DNA of 64,000 bases. It comes from Jackrogersella multiformis. Taxonomy: Eukaryota > Ascomycota > Sordariomycetes > Xylariales > Hypoxylaceae. Positions 12,365 through 23,367 of the stretch are shown here, piece by piece; the stretch's first letter is position 1, and every line of letters starts with the position of its first letter. The DNA lies in NCBI GenBank assembly GCA_902806575.1, contig CADCXD010000001.1, forward strand, positions 3,224,001 to 3,288,000. The letters are read 5' to 3'. A program made the translations under genes and the position numbers. A model generated the notes under the pieces. The model ran no database searches, was not told where the DNA came from, and saw nothing but the letters and a program-made list of their open reading frames with translations.

Positions 12365-12444
12365 ACTCGGCTTGGACTATTACTTGCTTAGGTAGATACT
12401 ACACTGCCTAGGTAGGTAGTGTAGACCAGACCCTTAAGCCGAGT
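12365..12444. repeat. Nested inverted repeat around a CCTAGG core
   Basis: The outer arms are ACTCGGCTT (12365-12373) and AAGCCGAGT (12436-12444). Nested inside are CTACACT (12399-12405) and AGTGTAG (12418-12424) around GCCTAGGTAGGT. The structure could form a hairpin or cruciform. The inner palindrome recurs in variant form elsewhere, for example near 12735-12759. Confidence 0.75.
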
Positions 12445-12734
12445 CCCGGACTATAATATAACAATACCTACGTTAGATCGTTGCTATTAAGGCTTGGGCT
12501 GGATTCATCTTCTTCTCAAAGCGGTGAGCAGCTATGTCACTACCCTCCTTTGGATCATGCAAGTTGCGATGATCTGAATATATATATGAGAGAAGTCAAA
12601 ATTACACGTGTTTGACGATTGAACTGACAGTTTAGGTGGGGCGGTCTATATGTATGTCTGTATGTAAGGCTACTAGCGTCTGGCATATGTACCTCCTAGG
12701 TAACTAGGTGCTCGTGCTCCTGTAAGGTAAAGCT

Positions 12735-12759
12735 ATACTACCTACCTAGGTAGTGTAGA
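12735..12759. repeat. ACTACCTACCTAGGTAGT palindrome
   Basis: This second local copy of the inner palindrome, with CTACC and GGTAG arms around CCTAGG and a TGTAG tail, lies about 330 bases from the nested inverted repeat. Confidence 0.75.
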
Positions 12760-15700
12760 TATAAACAAGGAAGAGGTTTGGTATATCTACACGGCAGGTA
12801 AGAGTAGAAATTCGCTGCCACTATGCCACTATTTACTATATGTAAGTACCACCGTGGATACATATTACTAGTTCTTTCGTATGCAGCTTTAAAGTCGGCT
12901 GGGGGCTTTTATCAACATGGATCCTTAATCCGTATATTACCTCACGTGGATATAGCTTTCCAGCTGAAGTAATATCCCCATCCCATCCTGTATGTGCGGC
13001 TTATAAAGCTATCACAGTACATCTCAAGTGTTTCTGCTTACGCTCGCTCATATAAACTAAGAGACATCGTGATCGACGCACTACCTCCTCGTCCATTCAA
13101 ACCTCTCTAAGCATAGCTCACCGCCCCCAGTGTCTGTACCCAAAGGTATATCTCATTTAGGTTTCAATATCCGTTGAGTGGCAACAATTAGTCGACCGGT
13201 GAGAGTTGGCACTGATGCCCAAGTCGTGCGACATTCGAACATGGCCAGACCGAGACGCCCGATGAACCAAAGAGCCTTGCATCCGCGAAAGAGAGAGAAA
13301 AAAACCCCTCCTCAAAACTTGTCTGACCATCGTCTAGCTAGTCGGCCAAGGTATAGCATGGCTATATACCGATGGGTAACGTTGGATATTTTCGGTCCAG
13401 CAATACCGAGTACCTAGTCACAGGCAGACAGGGTCCGAGGGTCTCATACATATCTACGCTTGACGCGGATAGGTCACGCGATTCCCGGTCTGGAGTTTCT
13501 TACGGTACGGCTTATCATGGGCTAGAGAGTATCAAACATAATGCATCTTGCAAGATCTGCGTATCAACCGACAAATTTGTACTACTACTACTATAGTATT
13601 ATGTACGATTGCAGGGTGCATTGAAACTTCATGTTTATCTTAGCCAGGTAAGTACACTACCTAGGTTAGGTATGTATGAATTCTTACTCATACATGGGTT
13701 ATGTAATTTCATGCCATTCCAAGGTTGTTTTGGGGTGGTTTAGAGGTGGACTTCTCCGTCTCGGAATTCTTGCATCCGCCTTGGTAGAAAATGGAAGCTC
13801 AAGAAAACGGAAGTAACGCATGCTGGTTTTTCCAAAGTGAGTGATTCTTCATCATCACCTAAGAAGGTATAAGGTATCAGCCAAGTACTTTATATTTAAC
13901 GTGGACACCTATTTACCAGGCAGCTGCCAAGTAATGGTCTCAACCCTCCATGATGTCATTTTGTTATTATGCTTAAACTCCATTTTGTTCCTCCCCAGCC
14001 CCCAGACTCCCCTCCATTGCTATCTATCGATTGACATCATCGGCAGGGGAGGGGGCTGGGGTTGGTTTACCAAATTGGAATCTCCACAATTGAAAGTCTC
14101 CCGCTTGGAACACTGTTAAGTTCATGTTATTTTGAAGAAAAAAAGTCTGCCACGTGGGAATCACGACTTAGGGAACCGAACAAAACTCTAAAAATACTTG
14201 TAGTAGGTATATCTGTAGGCGATCATCAAACTGTCAACTTCAACTTCAATTGAGCGACAAGGCCGCAAATTACAAGTCATCAAAACAATGGCAATGACTA
14301 CCTACCAAGGCCTAAGTAGGTAGGTACTTAAGGCATAGGCTAGCCAAGGGTGAGAAGAACGAAAATATAATATTGTTAACAAGTAAGTTGCCTTTATTAC
14401 ATCCCTAATGAAGTCTTAAGTATGGACATAATTATGATTTAAAAGTCTCACTATATAGTAGGAAGCAACTCATGACGAGAATGTTAACAAGAAAAGATAA
14501 AAGACAGATTAAACACGCTTATGAAATTAAAACACGGCCCCGAGGTTGCTTGGCGATGGGAAAACCAGATAGGCAAAATGCCAAGCCTTTGTGTATCAGC
14601 CCTATAAAACAAACATCTTGACTAATCACGACTATACAGACACATTATTCAACTCAGAAGTTATTATCTCACGGCGATATAAGTTGTAATAACACTTGTT
14701 AAGATCTCTTTCAGGATGGCACGACTTTGAGTATCGGAGCTGAGGAGCCTACCCACCTACCGAGGTAAGCAGCATACAGCTTAACGAAGAAGCGATTCGG
14801 TCTTTAAACATAGCTGCTCGGGTTGCCATATGGGCTTTTTACTATCCGTAACAAATGCCGATACCAATAATTTAGCTTCCCTCGATTCCCTGGATTCCCT
14901 CCGTATCAGGTATTCATATGCTACAGTCAACAGGCAATATCGATGAGTTTTGCCAATAAGTACCTAAATATACGGCTGGCAAAAAACTTACAAAATCAGC
15001 CTCATCTGCATTAACACTGTATTAGCTCATCTAGGTAGGTTGCAAACTTTTTAAGTATTAAGTAGGTAACTATACATATAAGCATTGCGGAGTCAAACCG
15101 ACAGCCCCGACCAATCATCAGCTCGACAGATATGTAGTCTGCTTTCCCCTATTTTGCTTTTTTTCGTTTTAGGGCCGACTACCGCTCAGCTGAAGAGGAA
15201 TGGCTTGCGCGACTTGCATCCGGTCAGGCACTCGGTCAGCACAGGCTCACTGTCAATGGCTAAGCATCGAGGCCATCGTGATCTTGCCACCCATCCGGTT
15301 TTCGTACAAGCTGTCTTTTCTGGGGTCGCCGGGTTATGCTCAATCAAACAGCTAAGATTAGGAGATTCGACATAGGACGGTGCCAACGCTTTCTGCGGCT
15401 TGGGGCGGAAGCTCGGGTTTAATACCACAAGAACCGCCAACTCTGCGCTCCTTCAGCCATTTCTAGATAACCCAGCCGTCCAGACAACTAATCCGGCTTT
15501 AATTGGGTATCCCTTGAAGGAATATACGTGTCGACGTAAGATCCCCGGCGGCCAAAGGATCACCAAAAACAAAATCCAGAGCTGCCGCCTGCCGCTCGAC
15601 AACTAAAAGCAAGAGTCGATCTCAAAGATTGATTTCGCTCCCGTGCGTCTGTTCCTATTGCCTCTGAATAGCACCGTACATCGGGTATCTACGTGCTACT

Positions 15701-16079
15701 TCGGATCTTGACGTAGCATGTAGGTAGGCGTTACCTCAGTAGGTTCATCAGGTAGGTCAAGTAGCCAGCCGTGTTGCCTTTGGACGCCTGTGTCTTCGAT
15801 TGAGGAATTGTCGACAAAAATCCCAGAGACATGGCTCGTGTGGCTTCTCTCCCGAGAGCATCGCGCGGTCTTTCTTTAATTCCAATACACAACTAGAGCC
15901 GGTCCATTTTTTGGGCAGCTTTGGGCACGGTCTTTGCTCCCCAAATTCACACCCCTCCTCATCCTCCCAAGTTCTATTTCTCTGCATCAGCTGCAAACCC
16001 ATTACCTTCTGATCAACTACTTGCCTATCGTAGAGACCATCGGGGTATCTCAGTCTTCGAGAGCGACATCGACTTGAAA

Positions 16080-17807
16080 ATGGAACTCTCCACAAGAGCT
16101 ATAGGGGAAGTTGTTCACCCCACCGCGGCTTTCTCTCGATCTCGCTCTGGGACTCGAGAAGTACTAGAAACCCCTAGCCCCGTGGGTTCAGCTGTTGATA
16201 CGCCCTGGGAACTCTCTCTCCTGAACCCGAAGAACCGGATCGATAGTCTTGATTTGCCCCAGAATCCTTTATGGCGTATCGACGGCTGTGCTGGCTTGGG
16301 CACCCAGTACTATGTCCTCCCGCTTTTCCTCCGACAAATCCCTCCCTTGCGCATGGATGTCTTCGTTTCCGACTTGCAGTCGCCTCTCATCCGTGAACAG
16401 CTCGAACTTAATAAGGCTTTCCATACCAAGGATGCTACTCGACTACCTAGACTCGCTATCGCAAGACATATCGTCCGAATCCTACATATCTGGACCACAT
16501 CCGACTTCAAAGACCTAGCGGCTTTTGAAAGCTTCTACAAAAACGTGCCTTTTGGATCACGTCTGGTATTGGAGAATATGTCTCTCGATACGCGACAGGT
16601 TCGAGTCAAAGTCGGTCTTAACCATAATCTAGAGCATAAGCTGCTACCACTTTCAAAGTTGACACACCTCTGGGGGCCAAGGTTTCCATTTCCCCAAGTG
16701 ATTGACTTCTTCGACATCCATGTAGTCAGTGTCCTACACGACAGTGTCTGCCTCGTCCGAATCTATGAGCAACTCTACATATTCAAAGCATTGACCAGCG
16801 GGGCAAAATACCTCTACCACGAATTGAAGACGCTCTGCACACTTGAACCACATGAGAACATCATCGTACGACCAATCCATATCGTCATAAAAAAATGCAA
16901 CTTTGGTACTAAGAGGGCTGTTGCCGGTTTTACTACGTTTTATCATTCGAGAGGCACACTCCGAGATGTTCTACCCCTCTTGCGCGCCCACGACCAATTA
17001 CGACGTGTCGATCAGTTGAAGTGGTCGACCCAGCTGACGAAAGCTCTTGATCATTTGACTCGCTCAGGGACATACTATCCCGATCTGCGTCTAGACAATG
17101 TCGTCCTATCGGAAAGATCTGATATCGTAATGGTTGATTTCGAGCAGAGAGGTGTGTGGTGCGAGTTTTCCGCCCCGGAGGTTAACGCTATCGAATACAT
17201 TCGTTTGATTGCAATCGACGAATCGGTGCCCGAATCTTTAAGGGAGAAATATCGAAAGATGTTGGAAGAGTTGGTCCCGGCCTTCGAAACTTTGGAGGAC
17301 GAAAGATACACAAACCCAGAATATGGATTCAACCTACCTTGGATTGCGCTTAGCGCGGCAGAGCAAGAGGCTGCTGAAGTATACATGCTTGGCAGGGTCT
17401 TATGGTGCATCTTTGAAGGGGTCAGTGGTCCTCAAAGAGCAGCCGTGTGGCAATCCTATCGATGGGAACCCGAAATTGAGTTTCCCGAATACAGGAGGAC
17501 TCCACCTGCAATAAGGGATCTAATAGACAAATGCACCGGGGGAAGAAGAGGAACACTCAGCAGTGTTATCATGAGGCGACAGAGCCAGCTCCTTTTAACA
17601 GTCAAGGCTACCAATGAACAAAGCGCTGACGACGTTAAGGAAACCGCAAAGCATTTCTGGTCTGCTGAGATCGAGGAAGCAGAGAAGTTTCTGGACCTAC
17701 GACGCTCTCAACGTCTTAATGGAGAGTGGAATGACAACTACTATGAGCGTCCAACTTTAAAGCAAGTCTTGGAAGCTCTTGAGGGATTCCAGGACGAAGC
17801 TCTCTAG
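16080..17807 (+). CDS. Divergent protein-kinase-like protein, intronless
   Basis: A single exon encodes about 575 residues from the ATG at 16080; the frame is open further upstream, but MELSTRAIGEVV is the most natural start. The C-terminal half has a kinase fold signature: a candidate ATP-binding Lys in IFKAL (about residue 240), a helix-C Glu in YHELKTL, PHENII, then YPDLRLDNVVL in place of HRDLKxxN, and VDFEQRG in place of DFG. The catalytic Asp, Asn and metal-binding Asp remain, while His, Arg and the DFG Gly are lost and the Gly-rich loop is not evident. The N-terminal half (about residues 1-200) matches no domain I know. The pattern fits an unusual fungal kinase-like family whose substrates are unknown. 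It could be a weak kinase or a pseudokinase scaffold. Confidence 0.75.
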   Translation: MELSTRAIGEVVHPTAAFSRSRSGTREVLETPSPVGSAVDTPWELSLLNPKNRIDSLDLPQNPLWRIDGCAGLGTQYYVLPLFLRQIPPLRMDVFVSDLQSPLIREQLELNKAFHTKDATRLPRLAIARHIVRILHIWTTSDFKDLAAFESFYKNVPFGSRLVLENMSLDTRQVRVKVGLNHNLEHKLLPLSKLTHLWGPRFPFPQVIDFFDIHVVSVLHDSVCLVRIYEQLYIFKALTSGAKYLYHELKTLCTLEPHENIIVRPIHIVIKKCNFGTKRAVAGFTTFYHSRGTLRDVLPLLRAHDQLRRVDQLKWSTQLTKALDHLTRSGTYYPDLRLDNVVLSERSDIVMVDFEQRGVWCEFSAPEVNAIEYIRLIAIDESVPESLREKYRKMLEELVPAFETLEDERYTNPEYGFNLPWIALSAAEQEAAEVYMLGRVLWCIFEGVSGPQRAAVWQSYRWEPEIEFPEYRRTPPAIRDLIDKCTGGRRGTLSSVIMRRQSQLLLTVKATNEQSADDVKETAKHFWSAEIEEAEKFLDLRRSQRLNGEWNDNYYERPTLKQVLEALEGFQDEAL

Positions 17808-20497
17808 TGTTGTGTAGTCATAGTAAGGTCATTGTAAGGAGGAACCTAAAAGTGCAGGTCAGCATTCCGAGACAAGCAGCCTAATTCGCTCACATTTATC
17901 GGCGGAAGTCAACAGCAGGACAATATGAATGTCACGCCTTCAAATATCCACCACCGTATCTCAACACGTCGTCATAAACAGTGCCCTACTAAAATTTCTC
18001 GAGTTGCAAAGCTTGATGAAGGTATCAGGATCATGTCACAACGTAACAATTAGGAGACGCAAACAATAGTGAGTATGGAAGCCACTCTAATATATAGATT
18101 TTTGATAAGCGGAGCTTAGACTTCGGCATCCCGTTCCGCTGATTTATGCGGTATTGGTAGCAAGTCGAGAGACCCGAGTTGTCCATGGAGAGACAAAAAA
18201 GCTATAAAGATCAAGACACATTATTCTAAGCCGAGAGGCGTCGTCCATATCCTATTACCTTGATACTACAATCCCCACATACCACTCTCCTGTTTTCCTC
18301 GTTCCTACGATGATCTTAGCTTTCGATCTGATTCACCACGAAGGAGACTACAACCACACAGTTTCCGGTCGATATCATACGTGTTTGGTAGTTAGGTGGC
18401 TATGTTAATGGATCGTAAGCCATTCAAATAGAATTTTCATCTCTCCCTAGTCTAGCTGGTAGGCAGACTTTCGAGCTTACCAGGCGACCGCAACTCATGT
18501 TGGCTATGTGTGCTATATTATATCCATTGTTGCCTATTGCCTCACTAAAAGTCTTCACCGACTCTGTACCAACTAGGTGGTAACCAATGAGCCTTCGCCA
18601 AAAACAACTGACTTATACCCGAAGCATCTGAGAAGGCACCCCCGAATAAGAGAAGCCGACTAAGCGTTCCGCTCTAGAGGAGACTACTCCTAGGGAACGG
18701 GGCGTACTTTGGGCGAAGAGTTTGCTGTTTTGTGCTTAAGGGTGAACCTGGAAAGGATACTAGCTAGAACTGCAAGTTCAGCAAGAAAATCCTAGTCATC
18801 AACCAACATGAAGGAGTGATGCAAGGAACGATTCTAGAATACCACACCTATTCCGGGGTTTGTTGGCAGTTTCTCGACAGTCTTGACTATGCAAGCATGG
18901 TCACACCGCTGCTCCCCCTATCGAGGCCAGGCGAAGTGGCGAAATGTCACGGGATAAGGGGGATATATCAAAGCGGCGCAGTAAACTACTATCGCTAGTA
19001 GTATAATCCCACTACTGTACCATCTGGTGAGTATAAGGGTCCTTCAGAAGGAGTGGGTGATGAGAACCAGACCAATCGGATCCAAGCTTGAAAAGTTTGG
19101 GGAGGCAGAGCATTGTATATCCATTCTGCAGAAGTCATAAACGTACATGAGTGTCCCCACTGATGTTTGTTCACCCATCTGCGGCAGTGTTCTATCTCTA
19201 CCTACCTAGGTACGCATTAGTACGATGAGATGGACCTTCTTCTAGGGGGTTTACCTAGAATCAAAGCCAAGTCTGATGTTTGCCGGTTTTGAGGTAGTAG
19301 TTGAGATGTTTCGACCGCCGGATATCACCCCGGTTCACAATTCCGGAATAGGTAATGTAGATGTCCGGAGGTATCTCGGGGAAGTCCTAGGTCATAGATC
19401 ACTTGATTTCGACATGATGCGCAAACCCGAGACAGCATTTGGGCCTCTTCTTTGATGCCTGGCCGTCAAGATACGATTATTCGGGTTTGTGGCGGGAGCC
19501 CTCAATTTCCTTCTCGAAGCAATTGATACTAAGGTGAGGGAGAAACAAGAAGCCTTGCTGGCCGTCTGAACTGGCCGGGTTCGCTGAAGACGGAATAGGT
19601 GGCCGTGCCAAGACGCGGCCTAGTTCGAGGCTTTGGGGCCAAATTCGAGGCCCGAAGACACAACGAGCCTTTCAAATGGGTGGTGGTCGCATCGAAGGCC
19701 CCGGCCGTGCTTTATATGCTAGTCCACAACTTCAGATCCGGATTATGTCCCTCCCCAAGGCAGAAAAGAGAAAAGGAGGTGAGCGAGCAAAATACCGCTC
19801 CGGGCACCCAATTCCGCTTGGGTACCAATCACAACCCCTGCCGCTCCCTGTGGCTTATGGACCTCGCTCGTCTGCAGGGCTGTACTATAACGACATCAAT
19901 CAGATTATCGATGCTTACTTACATTCGCTCTGCACTCACGAGACCAGATTCGGCATCGCCAGTCCTACCCATTCTCTCGGGTCTGGTGGTTACTCGTTTT
20001 AGACATTAATCACGCATCATAAGGGTGTCATCTAAAGGGTTGCGTGGTATTTGTTTGATCTGCAGCATCTTTCGACGTGCATTTGCGACTCAGCCATCCA
20101 GATGGTGCATGTAAAGTTACCCAGTACCCAGGCTTCCATCACGTCGGTGATCCCCCCCAACTACGAAGCCTATCCTTTTGTTCTTCTGTCTATTCCGGCC
20201 CGGGGCGGCGGGCGGGCGGTACAGAGAGGCCTTTATCGGTTCTTCTATCCTACGACCCCTTACCTTACTACAAATTCGGTCGCGGCTTACGCCAATTAGG
20301 TAACGTTTGACTGACATCGAGCCAACGCGGACCGAGTGGTCTCAATATTGGGCCGCCTTCTTCCATCATACTAGCATCTAACGGACTTGCCCTTGTCTGC
20401 CTACTTCCGTGATGATGTTCTATATAACCATATGGTTGTTTCCAATGCATATGCGTTAAATCCTTTAGTATCACCGCCGTTTCATCTACATCACTCG
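17808..20497. other. Intergenic region between kinase-like and SWIM genes
   Basis: About 2.7 kb without a supported gene. Overlapping frames around 19599-20310 on both strands lack domains and look like random open sequence. One CCTAGG element occurs near 19200. The last few hundred bases are expected to hold the SWIM gene promoter and leader. Confidence 0.45.
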
Positions 20498-21838
20498 ATG
20501 TCCCCTCCAACCGAACGTTTCAAGAAGCTTTCACTTGAAAGCATGCCGCCTGTAACTCGTCTTCAGAGCCAGAGGCAAGTGGAAGACTCGAGCTCTGAGT
20601 CTGATACCGAGCCGGATTTCGATATCGATGACGACGGCTATATGACATCGCCATCAAACCTCAGGTACTCACTGGACCTCCTGGACGGGGAGACGCGAGA
20701 AAACGTTACCAGGGTTATAGAAATCCCTTCGCAGTTCGTATTGCGCGGTTGCCAAGCTGGAGACCAACGCTGCCTCTTTTTGATAACCGAGCCGGTCGAG
20801 TACACGATCCGGACTGGAACAGATCAAAGCGGTTATGGCGTCCCAAGCTGTACCTGCGAGAGCGGTGAGAGCGGCGAGTCACCGTGCCGCCATATCCTCT
20901 GGCTGTTTGATCAGATCACTAGCGAGGTCCTAGGCGTCCAGAGAGATCCCTTTGTTCTGTCGCAACAAGGCTTCCCGACGGAGCTTGGTAATCCTTACGA
21001 TGCGATATCGGATTTCCACCTCGACATGCTGGCTGATAGCCTCCACTGCGATGTCGTCGGCCAGTCTGCAGATCCAAACCCGAGGCGGGTTCGAGAATCG
21101 CGGGAGATACTTGCCTCTTTGAACGAGGTTCCCATCGACGAATACCGTCCCGACCTGTTCAACAACCCCAGGAAAGGCAAGCGGGTCATCAAGAGAGGCG
21201 ACCTAGAACAGACTATCTTCCGCATGCTGCTCTGCAACGACGAGTTCTTCCAATACTTTCTCTCCTCCATGCGAGCCGACGAGCTTAACAAGAACCGATT
21301 CCGAAGCCTTCAGCACCGGGCGGATGCGGCCCTGGCTGGCTTGCACCAGTACGCAGACAACCCGACTCTGCAAAGCGTCGCCCGGCCGAAGAACGTAGAG
21401 TGGTGTGCTACCCACCTCGCCACGGTGACGCGCCAGATCCATTCCGTTATCCACAACACGAACCGGCCGCTCGAGACGTGGGAGCTTCGCGCAGCGGCAC
21501 GCACGTCCGTCCACGTGCTCGAGCAGGTAGCCAACCACAACCACGACGTCGGGCCCGCGGAGCTGCCGAGGGAGGAGCGGAACCTGTTCTTCCGACTGAT
21601 CGGCGACCAGGACCGCAACTTCGCCGTCGACGTCCTATCGTCCATCCCGCCCCAGATCCTCGGCCCTTGGATCGACGACCTGGCCGGCATCCAGGAGAAG
21701 ATATCCGAGCACGGCGCGCCCGCGTCTTACACCGCGCGGATAAGCTCCCTCGTGAGCCACTTGCGCTCTCGCTGGGCGGCTGCCGGCTCGAAGCGGACGG
21801 GCCAGGGGCAAGATCGCCGAGCGAAGCGGATGAAATGA
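20498..21838 (+). CDS. SWIM-type zinc-finger protein
   Basis: A single exon of about 446 residues from ATG 20498 (MSPPTERFKKLSL); an in-frame ATG at 20432 would add 22 residues. After an acidic Ser/Asp-rich stretch (SSSESDTEPDFDIDDD) comes a SWIM finger, CTC then nine residues then CRH, preceded by the YTIRTG strand. SWIM fingers bind zinc and mediate DNA or protein contacts, as in Sws1-type recombination partners and MULE-related proteins. The rest, about 300 residues, is mostly alpha-helical by composition, with a basic KRTGQGQDRRAKRMK tail resembling a nuclear signal. The 3' half has much more GC-rich third positions than the 5' half. I recognise the finger but cannot assign a cellular role. 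It may be a conserved fungal protein rather than a transposase remnant, since no transposase core or terminal repeats are visible. Confidence 0.75.
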   Translation: MSPPTERFKKLSLESMPPVTRLQSQRQVEDSSSESDTEPDFDIDDDGYMTSPSNLRYSLDLLDGETRENVTRVIEIPSQFVLRGCQAGDQRCLFLITEPVEYTIRTGTDQSGYGVPSCTCESGESGESPCRHILWLFDQITSEVLGVQRDPFVLSQQGFPTELGNPYDAISDFHLDMLADSLHCDVVGQSADPNPRRVRESREILASLNEVPIDEYRPDLFNNPRKGKRVIKRGDLEQTIFRMLLCNDEFFQYFLSSMRADELNKNRFRSLQHRADAALAGLHQYADNPTLQSVARPKNVEWCATHLATVTRQIHSVIHNTNRPLETWELRAAARTSVHVLEQVANHNHDVGPAELPREERNLFFRLIGDQDRNFAVDVLSSIPPQILGPWIDDLAGIQEKISEHGAPASYTARISSLVSHLRSRWAAAGSKRTGQGQDRRAKRMK

Positions 21839-23367
21839 GCTACCTAGCGCCCTTCTCATCACAGGCGAGGGTACTCAAACCGTCTTATCCCGCATACCTA
21901 GGGAACAAACACAGTTTTCATCTAATGAGCAGGCTTTCTCTTTACACGGAATTATATGCGCGAGCTACAGGAAGTATGATCATATCATGTCACGATAGAC
22001 ATGGTCCCCTTCGGGAAAAGGGCCCAGTCTTCTTCTCTTCTAGTCTTTCTTTCCCTCCCTCCTTCTTATTCCAAAGCTTTGACAGCTCGGAGGCTTTTTT
22101 TACGCCCTTGGATTCGGTTGCTACGCGATAAAAGGTTACTACTTTATAGAAGGGTAGTTCTCACGATAAACACCAGATGTAAAGAATAGCGATATATAGG
22201 GTTCGGTAATGCAATTAGATTGTACCGAAATTTTTCTCGGGAGCTTCTATGTTACCATGCCTCAAGTGCCTACCGGTACCTATATTGTGTCTCTCGCCCA
22301 ATTCTCGCTCCGTATTCTCTAGCCCTCTGAACTCTATCTATAATAACCTATCGACTGATGGGACTAGTAAAAAGGCGCCCAAGGTCAGCCCCTGGCAAAA
22401 TATGTAAAAACATTATACCTAAGATACATTGTACATACCTCGTATGAACCCAACAGTAACACAACCCAAAAAGCGACCTCGTATGTGGCCGATACCCCCT
22501 AACCGCCGTCCCCAGCAATTTCCCGGCGTGCTCCGCAGCCGCCGTCCCAAATCCGACCCGGCCTAGCTCGGCCGCCCGGCCCGGCCGAGTCGGGGACACA
22601 CCCGCATGATTTGCCTTTTCGTCCCATCTAACCTACCTTGTACTTGCCCATTGGACGGGTTTTAATTCCACATGCGTCGGTGCTAATATACAAACCGTAA
22701 CATGAAGGTATCAATATGCCGCGTCTTACCTATAAGAGAAGCAGGCAAGTATTCGAAAGTAAAGATAATTTCGCAAGCAGCATATATCCTCGACGCCAAA
22801 CTCGTGGCGGCCTCAATTCTAGCCCCAGACGCCCCCCGTAATCTCGCAATGCGAGGGAACCGCATCATCGGACGACTGCGTAACATATGCTACAAACCCG
22901 AAAAGGTACAATAATTTTTCGAAAAACATATATAAAATAAAAGGGGAGAATAATCGCAAATTAACGTCGTTTCACGTAGAAATTTGAGGTCATCGCTTCG
23001 TCTAGCGCGTCGCTATTATCTTATATTGGATTCCAAGATTTTCGGGGTATATCCAACGCTGCCCGGCCCAAACCGTGCCGAGTATGCAAGTAACATCGCA
23101 TGCAGCTCGTGTCGTCATCCCCATCTAGCTACATAGCCACGATACGATATCGACCCTGCAAGAAATGCCGCCGGTCGCGTATCTACCTAGGTAAGTACCA
23201 AATAGTATTGAAGATCTCCATTCATTCGTTCCATCTCTATAAGCCGGGCGCCGTGACGATGCAAAACCCCTTTTTTAATTTCCCCCGTCCATTACCTGAA
23301 AATCTAACAAGACCCCATTGTAGATATACAATTTCGCGTAAGCAGGCCGCCTTCATTATGCGAGCCT
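21839..23367. other. Tail-to-tail intergenic region
   Basis: The SWIM gene and the sulfate permease converge here, so both 3' UTRs and terminators lie within. It is AT-rich, with no CCTAGG cluster larger than a single element (near 23185) and no frame with a recognisable domain. Confidence 0.5.

Larger units (their letters stand above)
10117..16079. other. Six-kilobase intergenic region, repeat-rich, no convincing gene
   Basis: This lies between the divergently transcribed zinc-cluster factor and the kinase-like gene. It carries many short CCTAGG palindromes, a GGGTTGTAC-type minisatellite (11035-11105), a nested inverted repeat (12365-12444) and several short AT-rich tracts. The frames present (under about 120 codons) overlap antisense ones and show no domain. 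Part of it must be promoter or 5' UTR for the flanking genes; no defined regulatory site was recognised. Confidence 0.45.

Noticed and set aside
19599..20310. Several plus-strand frames of 77-136 codons
   Set aside because: They lie in different overlapping frames without domains, and none joins into a spliced protein.
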